DNA of 64,000 nt from JAAXPZ01 sp965215705 (GTDB taxonomy: Bacteria; Campylobacterota; Campylobacteria; Campylobacterales; Sulfurovaceae), in NCBI GenBank assembly GCA_965215705.1, contig CBDCEE010000003.1, positions 1,364,001 to 1,428,000 on the forward strand. Reading direction: 5' to 3'. How positions within the stretch are numbered: position 1 is the stretch's first letter; each line of letters starts with the position of its first letter. The notes below the pieces were generated by a model. That model was not told the DNA's origin. It ran no database searches and saw nothing but the letters and a program-made list of their open reading frames with translations. A program made the position numbers and the translations under genes. This document shows positions 42,440 through 51,476 of the stretch, in pieces.

Positions 42440-44307
42440 ACTTTCCCTTTCTGACGCATTTTGATATAGACGTGGATGATCTCCAATGCTGCAGGGGTAA
42501 TCCCTGAGATTTGAGAGGCAGCATGCAGTGTCGGAGGGGTAGCCTGCTCCAGTTTCTCTACGATCTCATTACTCAATCCTGAGATTTTATCATAGACAAA
42601 TCCCTCTGGGATCTTGATCTTGAGCATATCCTTCATCTTGTCGATTTGGTCTTGTTGTTTTTCTATGTAACGGCTGTATTTGGACTCTATGAGTATCTGC
42701 TCTATCACCTCGTCACTGTATCTATCAAATTCTGGCAGTAAAGCGATAAGCTTCTCTCTATCAAAATCCCCCCGTCCGATCACATCGATCCAACAGGTAC
42801 GGTCATTAATCTTGACCGCTCCGATAGCTTCTAACTGTCCAAGAAATGCTTTGGTAGGGGTGATGAAGTTTTCTCTAAGAAAGTTGAGTGCCTCTTCGAT
42901 CTGAACTTTTTTCTGCTCCACTTTTTGGATAGTCTCTTCATCGAGTAGCCCAAGCTCCTTGGCATAGTGGCTCAGACGCATATCGGCATTGTCTTCTCGT
43001 AGCAATAGACGATACTCTGCCCTAGAGGTAAACATACGGTAGGGCTCTTTGGTACCCTTGGTTACCAGATCATCGATCATCACACCGATATAAGCTTCAT
43101 TGCGCCCCAGAATGAAGGGCTCCTCATGACGTAAGCTTTTCACTGCGTTGATCCCGGCTACGAGTCCTTGTGCCGCTGCCTCTTCATAACCTGTAGTACC
43201 ATTGATCTGCCCCGCACAGTACAGTCCTGAAACTCTCTTGGTCTCCAGTGTATGGCGGAGCTCTGTAGGCTGGATATAGTCATACTCGATCGCATAGCCA
43301 TAGCGAACGATCTTGGCATGCTCCATTCCTTCTACAGAGCGTACCATCTCCAGCTGCACATCCGTAGGCAAGGAGGTACTCATACCGTTGATGTAGTACT
43401 CAGTCGCATCCATGGTTTGAGGTTCAACAAATATCTGATGTCGGGGTCGATCTCTAAAGCGACTGATCTTGTCCTCGATGCTGGGACAGTAGCGTGGGCC
43501 CACTCCCTCGATCTGACCTGAGAAAAGTGGTGCTCTGTCAAAATTGCTCTCGATGATCTCATGGGTTGTCTCGTTGGTATAGGCGATATAGCACGGTAGC
43601 TGCTTGGGAGCAAACGTCGTTCTGTCTGTACGAAAGGAGAAGGGAATCGGAGGCTCGTCGCCTGGCTGTGCCTCCATCTGTGAGATATCTACAGAGCTCA
43701 CATCGATTCTGGCACAGGTACCTGTCTTGAGCCGTCCGATATCAAAGCCCAGACTACGCATCGACTGTGCCAGTTCGATAGAGGGTAGTTCTCCCTGTCT
43801 GCCTGCTGCCTGCTGCTTATCACCGATATGGATCAGTCCATTGAGAAAGGTACCTGCAGTGATGATGATCTTGGGGGCATGATAGATGTTACCCAGTTGC
43901 GTGGTCACCCCTTTGACCACCCCCTCCTCTACGATCAGCTCATGGGCGATCTCCTGCTTGACATCGAGGTTGGGTGTGTTGAGCACTACATTACGCATAT
44001 AGATACGGTACGCATCCATATCGATCTGGGCTCTGCTTCCTCGCACAGCAGGGCCCTTGGAGGCATTAAGGATACGAAACTGTATCCCTGTCGTATCCGT
44101 ACACAGTCCCATCTCACCACCCAGTGCATCCACCTCTTTGACCAGATGCCCTTTGGCAAGTCCCCCGATAGCCGGGTTACAAGAGGAGGCACCAATCTGC
44201 TCTACTAGTATCGTGATGAGTAGGGTCTTGGCTCCCATCCTCGCGCTCGCCAGACACGCCTCGATCCCCGCATGCCCACCACCGATGACAATGATGTCGT
44301 AATTCAT
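42436..44307 (-). CDS. mnmG: tRNA uridine-34 carboxymethylaminomethyl modification enzyme MnmG
   Basis: 623 residues. FAD-binding GGGHAGIEACLASARMG at 9-25, CNPAIGGLAKGH, the GTFLNGLIHIGD region and C-terminal SQISGITPAALEIIHVYIK are typical. With MnmE it modifies wobble uridine of several tRNAs. It is a standard full-length copy. Confidence 0.97.
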   Translation of the reverse strand: MNYDIIVIGGGHAGIEACLASARMGAKTLLITILVEQIGASSCNPAIGGLAKGHLVKEVDALGGEMGLCTDTTGIQFRILNASKGPAVRGSRAQIDMDAYRIYMRNVVLNTPNLDVKQEIAHELIVEEGVVKGVTTQLGNIYHAPKIIITAGTFLNGLIHIGDKQQAAGRQGELPSIELAQSMRSLGFDIGRLKTGTCARIDVSSVDISQMEAQPGDEPPIPFSFRTDRTTFAPKQLPCYIAYTNETTHEIIESNFDRAPLFSGQIEGVGPRYCPSIEDKISRFRDRPRHQIFVEPQTMDATEYYINGMSTSLPTDVQLEMVRSVEGMEHAKIVRYGYAIEYDYIQPTELRHTLETKRVSGLYCAGQINGTTGYEEAAAQGLVAGINAVKSLRHEEPFILGRNEAYIGVMIDDLVTKGTKEPYRMFTSRAEYRLLLREDNADMRLSHYAKELGLLDEETIQKVEQKKVQIEEALNFLRENFITPTKAFLGQLEAIGAVKINDRTCWIDVIGRGDFDREKLIALLPEFDRYSDEVIEQILIESKYSRYIEKQQDQIDKMKDMLKIKIPEGFVYDKISGLSNEIVEKLEQATPPTLHAASQISGITPAALEIIHVYIKMRQKGKV

Positions 44308-44430
44308 TTTTACCCTTCGTTGTGTTACGGTTATATGTTACGAGATAGAAGAAAAAGTATCATCGCAGCACATAGCACAAAAAATATTTTGCTATAATAT
44401 GCGAATTATATCTAAATAAATTGAGGGACT

Positions 44431-45048
44431 ATGTTCACAGGACTCATCAGAGAAATCGCCACTGTCACACGCTACCAAAACAATATCCTATCCATCCGAT
44501 CCAAGCATCCCGCAAAGCTGGGGGACTCTATCGCTGTCAATGGGGTCTGTCTTACGGTTATCAAGGTAAACAGTGACGGCTTTGATCTGGAGTTGGCGGA
44601 TGAAACCCGTGCTATCATCGATGAGAGTAAGATCCGTGGAGAAGTACATATCGAGCCTGCAATGCTCATGGGAGATCGCTTTGAGGGGCATATCGTTCAG
44701 GGGCATGTGGATTGTGTGGGGACGGTCTCACAGGTCACACCTAGAGAGAATGGTACAGACTTTATCATCACTGTTGATCCCAAATATATCGCCCATATCA
44801 TCCCTAAAGGTTCTATCACTATCGATGGGATCTCGCTCACAGTCAATGATGTCTATGAGGATAGCTTCCGACTCACTATCATCCCACATACACTAAAAAA
44901 CACGCTAATGAAGCACTATAAAATCGGTACTAAAGTAAATATTGAAACCGATGTTTTCGCACGCTATATCGATCATATACTGGCACACAGAAGTAAGAAA
45001 AAGCCTATGGGATGGGATGAGATCGATACGATGCAGATGAGCTACTGA
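44431..45048 (+). CDS. ribE: Riboflavin synthase alpha subunit
   Basis: 205 residues with the two-lumazine-barrel repeat. MFTGLIREIATV opens the first and the GHIVQGHVDCVG to MLMGDRFEGH region joins them. The family normally has N-terminal MFTG. It converts lumazine to riboflavin. A TATAAT box lies at 44393-44398. The stop overlaps the cupin start (TGATG). Confidence 0.95.
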   Translation: MFTGLIREIATVTRYQNNILSIRSKHPAKLGDSIAVNGVCLTVIKVNSDGFDLELADETRAIIDESKIRGEVHIEPAMLMGDRFEGHIVQGHVDCVGTVSQVTPRENGTDFIITVDPKYIAHIIPKGSITIDGISLTVNDVYEDSFRLTIIPHTLKNTLMKHYKIGTKVNIETDVFARYIDHILAHRSKKKPMGWDEIDTMQMSY

Positions 45049-45341
45049 TGAATCTTTTTGACTATACCGTTCCAGTCACAGGTGAGACCTTCACTCCTCT
45101 ACTCACACATAAGAATATCACCATCAACCGTATCGTCAGTGCGGATACACTCAAAGTAAAAACCTATATCCAAGAAGAGGATGAGTGGGTCATTCTGATA
45201 GAAGGCGAAGCGATACTGCAGATAGAAGAAAAGGAAAGGAAGCTCAGTAAAGGCGATTCGCTTTTGATACCAGCCAAAACACCTCACAAAGTCCTACACA
45301 CACAACAAGGTACGCTCTGGCTAACCGTACATATCAGCTAG
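45048..45341 (+). CDS. Small cupin-domain protein
   Basis: 97 residues. A single cupin barrel with EDEWVILIEGEAILQIEEKE and KGDSLLIPAKTPHKVLHT. The usual metal-binding histidines of motif 1 are replaced (EEDEWV), leaving the motif 2 His. Ligand unknown. It is coupled to ribE by overlap. Confidence 0.85.
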   Translation: MNLFDYTVPVTGETFTPLLTHKNITINRIVSADTLKVKTYIQEEDEWVILIEGEAILQIEEKERKLSKGDSLLIPAKTPHKVLHTQQGTLWLTVHIS

Positions 45342-45650
45342 CTACCAGGAGAGATTTTCCTCTTCACTCATGCCAAGGATCGCATCCGAATCAATACTAG
45401 GGTCATCCATCTCAATCAAAGGTACATTTTCCAAAGAATCCTTGTTGATCTCAGCCCCTTTGAAATCATAGGTTTCAGCATTGTAAAATGTCTGCTCTTT
45501 GGCAAATTTTTTCTCCTGCTCTATCGCTTTCTGGAGCTCTTGATCGATAATACTACTATTCTCTTCATTTTTGGCATTACTACTATTGGTCTCCCCTGCT
45601 GCCAGAGAGAAGAGGCTAAGAAATATCACTAAAATCAAAGTTTTTATCAT
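45342..45650 (-). CDS. Small exported acidic protein
   Basis: 102 residues from MIKTLILVIFLSLFSLAAGE, a clear signal peptide. The mature part is acidic and polar (SSNAKNEENSSI, DDPSIDSDAILGMSEEE). I do not recognise the family. An upstream ATG-frame to 45683 exists but would precede the signal peptide with charged residues, so 45650 is preferred. Confidence 0.6.
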   Translation of the reverse strand: MIKTLILVIFLSLFSLAAGETNSSNAKNEENSSIIDQELQKAIEQEKKFAKEQTFYNAETYDFKGAEINKDSLENVPLIEMDDPSIDSDAILGMSEEENLSW

Positions 45651-45701
45651 AAGCCATCCTTTTAAATCACATAAGTATATCAAAATTGTATTAGCAAAAA
45701 G

Positions 45702-46490
45702 CTATATCTCTGATGATTTTATCGTAGGATAATCTGCGTCCCTCATACTATGTGCATTTGGGTTACGTATTTTTTTCAATTCCATATCTATATACTCTAA
45801 ATCTTCCAACATCTGCAAGGAGGCTACCGTAGAGTAACGCATCTTTTCTGCCCTATGCACAAAGAGGTAAAAGCCATTTTCATACAGTCCCAACCTCACT
45901 GCAGCGGCGGTAGAATAGGTTGTCAGTATGCTGTCTTCTCTGCAGCATGCTCTCACATCCTCAAACCACTCTCTGGTCCAGAGCAGTGGATTATGTGTAG
46001 GACTGAACGCATCTTGGTAAATGATATCTACCTTCTCTTTGATCCCTAGAATACGCTCTCTGGCATCACCTGTCAGTATCTCTATCTTGAACTGTGCATC
46101 CTCATAGTAGAGGTTTTGTGCCACTGCCTGAATAATCTCTTTGATACTCTCAAACTCTACCGGATACTCAAATCTATCCAGCGAACGCACAAGTGCCTCA
46201 TCAAACTCCGGAGAAAGGATATGCACCTGGGTAGAGAGATGCTCTTTTTTGATCCAGTAGAGTGTAGCAAAGGTATTGTATCCCAGCCCAAAGCAGATAT
46301 CGAGGATCTTGAGCTTCTTCTTTGCCTTTGTCAGCTTCAGAGCAGGTTTGACATGCTTCTGCAAGCTCTCATGTAGTGCCCCATCTTTAGTAGAGTGATA
46401 AGGCTCATCAAACTCTTTGGAATAGAGGGTATGGGTGCCATCTTCACATAAGACCAACGTTTTCTCGGCCCTTAGGCTTGGGTCATACAT
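45702..46490 (-). CDS. tRNA 5-aminomethyl-2-thiouridine methyltransferase, MnmC N-domain type
   Basis: 262 residues. SAM-binding ILDICFGLGYNTFATLYW and the MnmC landmark IIYQDAFSPTHNPLLWTREWF are clear. Only the methyltransferase half is present, and the FAD oxidase half of bifunctional MnmC is absent. It would act after MnmG/MnmE on tRNA wobble uridine. mnmG is 2 kb away. Confidence 0.85.
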   Translation of the reverse strand: MYDPSLRAEKTLVLCEDGTHTLYSKEFDEPYHSTKDGALHESLQKHVKPALKLTKAKKKLKILDICFGLGYNTFATLYWIKKEHLSTQVHILSPEFDEALVRSLDRFEYPVEFESIKEIIQAVAQNLYYEDAQFKIEILTGDARERILGIKEKVDIIYQDAFSPTHNPLLWTREWFEDVRACCREDSILTTYSTAAAVRLGLYENGFYLFVHRAEKMRYSTVASLQMLEDLEYIDMELKKIRNPNAHSMRDADYPTIKSSEI

Positions 46491-46499
46491 ACCTATACC

Positions 46500-47795
46500 T
46501 CACTGATCAATATTGACCCCTAGTTCTATCTCTGACACAATCCGGCAGAGCACCGCATAGGTATCCTCTACGGACTTTAGATTGAGCATCTCTCTGGTAG
46601 AGTGAGGATATCGGATCGTAGGGCCAATCGCGGCAAACTGGATATGTGGGTATTTCTGTGAGATAATACCACACTCCAACCCTGCATGGATCGCCATGGT
46701 CTTGCTCTCACCAAAGACTGCTTTCATATGCATACCTACCAGGTCTGTAAAACTGTTGACCTCCGGTTTCCATACAGGATATTTATCTTTCACCACCGTA
46801 TCCAATCCATACTCTTGAAAAAAATGTACTGTCTCTGCTGATAAGATAGAGAGCGCCTCCATCTCCATTGCTCTGGCACTGGTCTCTATCTGGATAGAGC
46901 CTTCTGCATCTACTGTAATGATCGCAAGATTGATACTGCTCTGGGGTATCCCCAGTGTGTCATTTTGCTCTCTTACACCATGCTTGAAACGGTGTATCAT
47001 CTCTATGAGCCTACTTCCCTGCTGAAGTACGGCAGGTTTTTCATTTAACTTCCGTACCTTGATCTCACCCTGCCCCCTCAAAGGCACCTCACTGCATACG
47101 ATAGCCACTGCATTGGCAGGTATGGAGTTCGCTCTCTCACCTCCATAAAACGAGGCGATTTGGGTGATTCCATTGTCATAGAGATAGTCACCTACTATTT
47201 TGATCGCAGAAGGAATCCCTTTGTCTATATCCACACCGGAGTGTCCACCTGCAAGGTCTTTGACTGAAACTTCATAGCATTCACCCAATCCAGCTACCAA
47301 AGTATCTCTCTTGGTTGCCGAGATATCCGCACCTCCTGCACATCCGATACAGACCTCTGCCTCATCCTCAAAATCCAGATTGAGCATATATCTACTATAA
47401 AGAGGGAAACCCAAAGCCCCTGCACCGATTAATCCCACTTCTTCATTTGCAGTAAAGAGAAACTCCAGCTCCAGTCCATCATCCATCAGATCCATCATCA
47501 TCGCGATCGCGATACCATTATCTGCACCTAGCGAAGCATCATGGGCTTTGAGCCAGCCGCCCTCTTCATAGGTCTCTATCTCTGGTGCCTTTCCCATGCA
47601 GACCATATCATAGTGTGCCTGCAGGCAGAGCTGTGGTTTCCCCTTAAATACCAAGATATTATCAGCGCCATCTACCTCTGTTCGATAGCCCCTCTCCCGG
47701 GCAAAACCAACCAGAAAGTCTCTCAAGGCATCTGCTTCATAACTACAATGAGGAATTTTAGTTAACGTAATGAAATTTTCTATAATAGTTCCCAT
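46500..47795 (-). CDS. pepD: Aminoacyl-histidine dipeptidase (PepD-type M20 peptidase)
   Basis: 431 residues. Zn-ligand regions LCLQAHYDMVCMG, DASLGADNGIAIAMMM and LFTANEEVGLIGA are intact. A dimerisation lid domain follows (SVKDLAGGHSGVDIDKG). It hydrolyses Xaa-His dipeptides in the cytoplasm. The length is shorter than E. coli PepD by about 50 residues. Confidence 0.93.
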   Translation of the reverse strand: MGTIIENFITLTKIPHCSYEADALRDFLVGFARERGYRTEVDGADNILVFKGKPQLCLQAHYDMVCMGKAPEIETYEEGGWLKAHDASLGADNGIAIAMMMDLMDDGLELEFLFTANEEVGLIGAGALGFPLYSRYMLNLDFEDEAEVCIGCAGGADISATKRDTLVAGLGECYEVSVKDLAGGHSGVDIDKGIPSAIKIVGDYLYDNGITQIASFYGGERANSIPANAVAIVCSEVPLRGQGEIKVRKLNEKPAVLQQGSRLIEMIHRFKHGVREQNDTLGIPQSSINLAIITVDAEGSIQIETSARAMEMEALSILSAETVHFFQEYGLDTVVKDKYPVWKPEVNSFTDLVGMHMKAVFGESKTMAIHAGLECGIISQKYPHIQFAAIGPTIRYPHSTREMLNLKSVEDTYAVLCRIVSEIELGVNIDQ

Positions 47796-47920
47796 TTTCT
47801 ACTCCCATACTGTTTCTAATCTCAATAGTTTTCTCTTTTAGCAACATAAAAAAGCTATTTTCAGTCTTGCCAAAAAAAGGTTAGCGTATAATCCGTATTA
47901 TACACTTTTTGGAGGAAAAA

Positions 47921-49135
47921 ATGGCAGAGAATATTTTTGATTGTGAACTACCCAACGAGGAAGGATATTTTGGAGAGTATGGAGGTAGTTTCATCCCCCC
48001 TGAACTACAGGTTATCATGGATCAGGTCACCGCAGCCTATGAGGAGATCAGGGAAGATCCCGCATTTCGGGCGGAGCTGGCAGATCTCTATCAGCACTAT
48101 GTGGGACGGCCCAGCCCGATCTTTCATGCCAAAAATCTCTCAGCCAAATACGGTGCCGAGATCTACCTCAAGAGAGAAGACCTCAACCACACTGGTGCAC
48201 ACAAGATCAACCACTGTCTAGGGGAAGCGTTGCTTGCCAAAAAGATGGGCAAGAAAAAGCTCATCGCAGAGACCGGTGCCGGGCAGCATGGTGTAGCATT
48301 GGCAACAGCTGCTGCACTGGTAGGACTGGAGTGCGATATCCATATGGGTGAGGTTGATATGGCAAAAGAACATCCCAATGTCATCCGTATGCGTATACTC
48401 GGTGCCAATGTTATCCCTGTCACCCATGGTCGAAAAACACTCAAAGAGGCGGTGGACTCTGCCTTTGGTGCCTATCTTGGTGATCCTCAGACACAGCTCT
48501 TCGGTATCGGCTCTATCGTCGGCCCTCACCCTTATCCCCGTATGGTCAGAGACTTCCAGTCCATCGTTGGTGTAGAGGCGAGAGAGCAATTCCAAACTAT
48601 GACAGGGAAACTTCCTGACAATCTTGTAGCCTGCGTCGGTGGCGGCTCCAATGCTATCGGACTCTTTACTGCCTTTATGAATGATAAAGACGTAGCGATG
48701 CACGGTGTCGAACCTTCAGGCAGAGATATCAATACCCTCGGAGAACACGCCGCCACCATGACACATGGCAAGCCAGGCGTGATGCATGGATTCAAATCCT
48801 ATATGCTCCAAGATGAAAATGGTGAACCCGCAGAGGTCTACTCTGTCGCCAGTGGACTGGACTATCCTTCTGTGGGGCCTCAGCACAGCTACCTCAAAGA
48901 TATCGGCAGGGTCAACTATGCCTACATCTCGGACACAGAGACGATCGATGCCTTCTTTGAGCTCTCTCGTCTGGAGGGTATCATCCCCGCCATCGAATCA
49001 GCCCACGCCGTCGCCTACGCCAAGAAGCTCGCTAAAGAGCCCAATATCGGTACGATACTCATCAACCTCTCAGGCAGAGGAGACAAAGATATCGACTTTA
49101 TCGCAGAGACCTATGGAGCGGAGTACGGGATATAA
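47921..49135 (+). CDS. trpB: Tryptophan synthase beta subunit
   Basis: 404 residues. The PLP lysine is in HTGAHKINHCLGEALLAKK, with GAGQHGVALATAAALVGL and the phosphate loop CVGGGSNAIG. It joins indole and serine. I use the ATG at 47921, with GGAGG before it; an in-frame TTG at 47909 is less likely. TATAAT lies at 47887-47892. No trpA is adjacent. Confidence 0.96.
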   Translation: MAENIFDCELPNEEGYFGEYGGSFIPPELQVIMDQVTAAYEEIREDPAFRAELADLYQHYVGRPSPIFHAKNLSAKYGAEIYLKREDLNHTGAHKINHCLGEALLAKKMGKKKLIAETGAGQHGVALATAAALVGLECDIHMGEVDMAKEHPNVIRMRILGANVIPVTHGRKTLKEAVDSAFGAYLGDPQTQLFGIGSIVGPHPYPRMVRDFQSIVGVEAREQFQTMTGKLPDNLVACVGGGSNAIGLFTAFMNDKDVAMHGVEPSGRDINTLGEHAATMTHGKPGVMHGFKSYMLQDENGEPAEVYSVASGLDYPSVGPQHSYLKDIGRVNYAYISDTETIDAFFELSRLEGIIPAIESAHAVAYAKKLAKEPNIGTILINLSGRGDKDIDFIAETYGAEYGI

Positions 49136-49242
49136 TCCTGTCTGCTCTATGGGTATATCACCCAAATCTATGCAGTTCTATATTCATCGCCTCTTATTTT
49201 CTGTATGGCGAGGTTCTCCAAATTAAAATCTCCTCCAATTGT

Positions 49243-49971
49243 TTATATGATTTTGCTTAGCATTTCTTTTGCCTCTAACACTTTTATTAAATCAGGATGT
49301 TTTTCATCTAAACAATCTTCCCATATATCTACTACTTTACATACGTGCTGATATGCTTGATGAAACTTCTTTCTTCCAATATAAAACCCTGTTAAGTTTG
49401 CATGACTTAGACCTACATTGTAATCATTTTTCTTTAATATTTTATTTCGTATATCTAAAGCTTTTGTATGATAATTATATGCCAGTATTGTATTTCCAAG
49501 TTCTTGATATGCTAGAGCCATATTTCCGTACACTGTTGCAATGGTAGCATGTTCTTCTGTACTAAAACTAGATTTGTATATAGATAATGCTTTTTTATAA
49601 TTTTCTAAAGCTTGTTCTGGTTGATTATTTTCTCGATATAGTTCACCAATATTATTAAATTTATTTGCCAATAAATCATGGTCTTCTCCAAAAAAGTTTT
49701 CTACTATTTTTATAGATTTTAAATATAATGATTCTACTTCTTCAAAATTATATCCTCCTCTTTTTCTCTGCAACTCAGCAATATTATTGTAAATCTCTGC
49801 TATTTCTGGATGAAAATTGCCATAATGATTTAATTTGAACTTTAATACATCGTCAAATAATAATTCTGCATCAATATATCTAGCTACTTCAACATAGTGT
49901 GAGGCTAAATTATTGTAACTTTGCATGGTTTCTATATCATTGTCACCAAAAAGCTCTCTTCGTATATGCAA
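49243..49971 (-). CDS. TPR-repeat protein, intact 3' part of a longer gene
   Basis: 242 residues from a TTG codon, with six or so kinesin-light-chain-type TPR units (MQSYNNLASHYVEVARY, IAEIYNNIAELQRKRG, LANKFNNIGELYRENNQPEQALENYKKALSIYK, TIATVYGNMALAYQELG). The frame continues open upstream without a start until an in-frame TAA at 50065-50067. The same protein pattern (SVLNNLGVFLDSEKY) extends there, so this is the C-terminal part of a larger, broken gene. It is AT-rich. TPRs mediate protein contacts; the partner may be the AlbA_2 protein next door. Confidence 0.65.
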   Translation of the reverse strand: MHIRRELFGDNDIETMQSYNNLASHYVEVARYIDAELLFDDVLKFKLNHYGNFHPEIAEIYNNIAELQRKRGGYNFEEVESLYLKSIKIVENFFGEDHDLLANKFNNIGELYRENNQPEQALENYKKALSIYKSSFSTEEHATIATVYGNMALAYQELGNTILAYNYHTKALDIRNKILKKNDYNVGLSHANLTGFYIGRKKFHQAYQHVCKVVDIWEDCLDEKHPDLIKVLEAKEMLSKII

Positions 49972-50690
49972 AGCATCATTTATATACTTTTCTGAATCTA
50001 AAAATACTCCTAAATTATTTAAAACTGATGCATACTCTTTAGTATTATCAAATCCATTAGTTTCTTAATAATTGGTAATGCCTCTCGAGAATATTGCTCA
50101 AGATTATCTGTATGTCCCATTTCTTCAGAAATCCCGTGCAACATTGTCGTATCCAAAGCATAGTAAACATATATAAGTTTGCAATAGTAACGGGCTTTTG
50201 TTTCTCTGATAACATAAAATCATGTATTTCTAGGCCATTTTGAAGTAATTACCTACTAAATTATAGGAGACCCGCATAAGGATTTAGTAGTCCAATATCA
50301 TTAACTTTCACATAAGGAATAAATTCTATTTCAGCTTTTGCCATTTTCATATTGCAAATTTTGGATATACACTATAGCTTTTGCATGAGTGTACTTGGTA
50401 CATACTTTTTTTTCTATCTTTTATAGAAAGCGCATAGCCCTCCAACATGTAAATAGCGGCATCCGAACCTGAATTCACGAATTGTTCTGTTCAACTAACT
50501 GTTGTGTCACATTATTAAAGAGTTGTGATTTAATTTTTAGCTTCTAATTCTTCTTTTTCTTTAAGTGCTGCATCAAGTGTCATAGTTGTACAGTCAATAG
50601 TTGGCATATTTTAAATTAGTGTATGTTTGAGGCTTATCTAAAGCGATTCTATAATCATTACCAAAATGTCTCATGTAAAAAGTCATCATA
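49972..50690 (-). pseudogene. Frameshifted 5' part of the TPR gene
   Basis: Hand translation of the reverse strand gives protein-like segments in changing frames. In order these are KEKEELEAKN, SGSDAAIYMLEGYALSIKD, AEIEFIPYVKVNDIGLLNPY, NGLEIHDFMLSEKQK, ARYYCKLIYVYYALDTTML and LEQYSREALPIIKK. The last joins NGFDNTKEYASVLNNLG in the intact frame. At several joins, restoring one base in a short A or T run repairs the frame. I count at least five shifts in about 650 bp. It is either a decaying gene or a stretch of poor base calls. Confidence 0.65.
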
Positions 50691-50692
50691 AT

Positions 50693-51274
50693 CTATTTCC
50701 TCCCAATTGGGTCAATGATTTTACCGATATCTTGTAGATTATTATATGGGGCTTTAGAGTATTCATCATAGATATCCCCCGACACAATACGAATTTCTTC
50801 CCCTACTCTATAATACGTTGTGCCCTTTTTATCCGTTCTTTTTTTAAGTATTAAATCTTTAGATAAAGAAAGTAATTTTGCACGAGGTGGTATCGATATC
50901 AGGATTATTTTATGTTTTTTTACTTCTAGATATTCTACGTTTAGTAAGGTAAATTCTGGTTGCGAATACGTATTCAATTTTGATAAAAGCATCTGCTGTA
51001 ATTGAGATTCGCTTAATATTTTATTTTGTTTATTTTTAGGAAAATCAAATGCACATATATTCTTACTTTTATCTTCTATCCCAATTACTAGATACGCAGT
51101 TTCATTGATAGTATGAGGATTTCCATTAGCTAGAGATAATATATCCTTAATACATTCACCCCATAATGCTTCCATTTCATCTGGAGGAGTAGCAGTATTC
51201 CAATACCATTGTCTTTTAAAATCTAATTTTGTGCTTTCATTTTCTTTTAGTAATTGTTCTAATTTCGAGTTCAT
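50693..51274 (-). CDS. AlbA_2/Schlafen-type putative DNA- or RNA-binding protein
   Basis: 193 residues. ESTKLDFKRQWYWN near the start is the AlbA_2 hallmark (E-x-x-x-x-D/E-F-K). ILSLANGNPHTINETAYLVIGIEDKSKNI and a closing YYRVGEEIRIVSGDI complete the domain. These domains occur in transcriptional regulators, Schlafen-like RNases and defence loci. AT-rich and next to the broken TPR gene, so likely part of one acquired unit. Confidence 0.8.
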   Translation of the reverse strand: MNSKLEQLLKENESTKLDFKRQWYWNTATPPDEMEALWGECIKDILSLANGNPHTINETAYLVIGIEDKSKNICAFDFPKNKQNKILSESQLQQMLLSKLNTYSQPEFTLLNVEYLEVKKHKIILISIPPRAKLLSLSKDLILKKRTDKKGTTYYRVGEEIRIVSGDIYDEYSKAPYNNLQDIGKIIDPIGRK

Positions 51275-51351
51275 TAATATCCCATAAATCTATGATGCAA
51301 GGTGTTAAGTATCCACTACAACCAACCAGCACCTCTATACAGCCGTACAAT

Positions 51352-51368
51352 CATATTCTAGCAAATTT
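51352..51368. repeat. Promoter-like repeat upstream of the AlbA_2 gene, copy 1
   Basis: CATATTCTAGCAAATTT, with TATCCACT at 51310-51317. On the reverse strand it reads as a TAGAATAT -10-like box about 80 bp before the AlbA_2 start. A near-identical copy lies before the arginine kinase. Confidence 0.6.
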
Positions 51369-51476
51369 AAGACTATGCACCCCTTATTCAATACAGCTAT
51401 CTTCACCCCCACAGGGCATTCTACCTACACAATCTCTCCTTAAGAATAGGGCTACAGTTAAAGAGTATCTTAGCCC

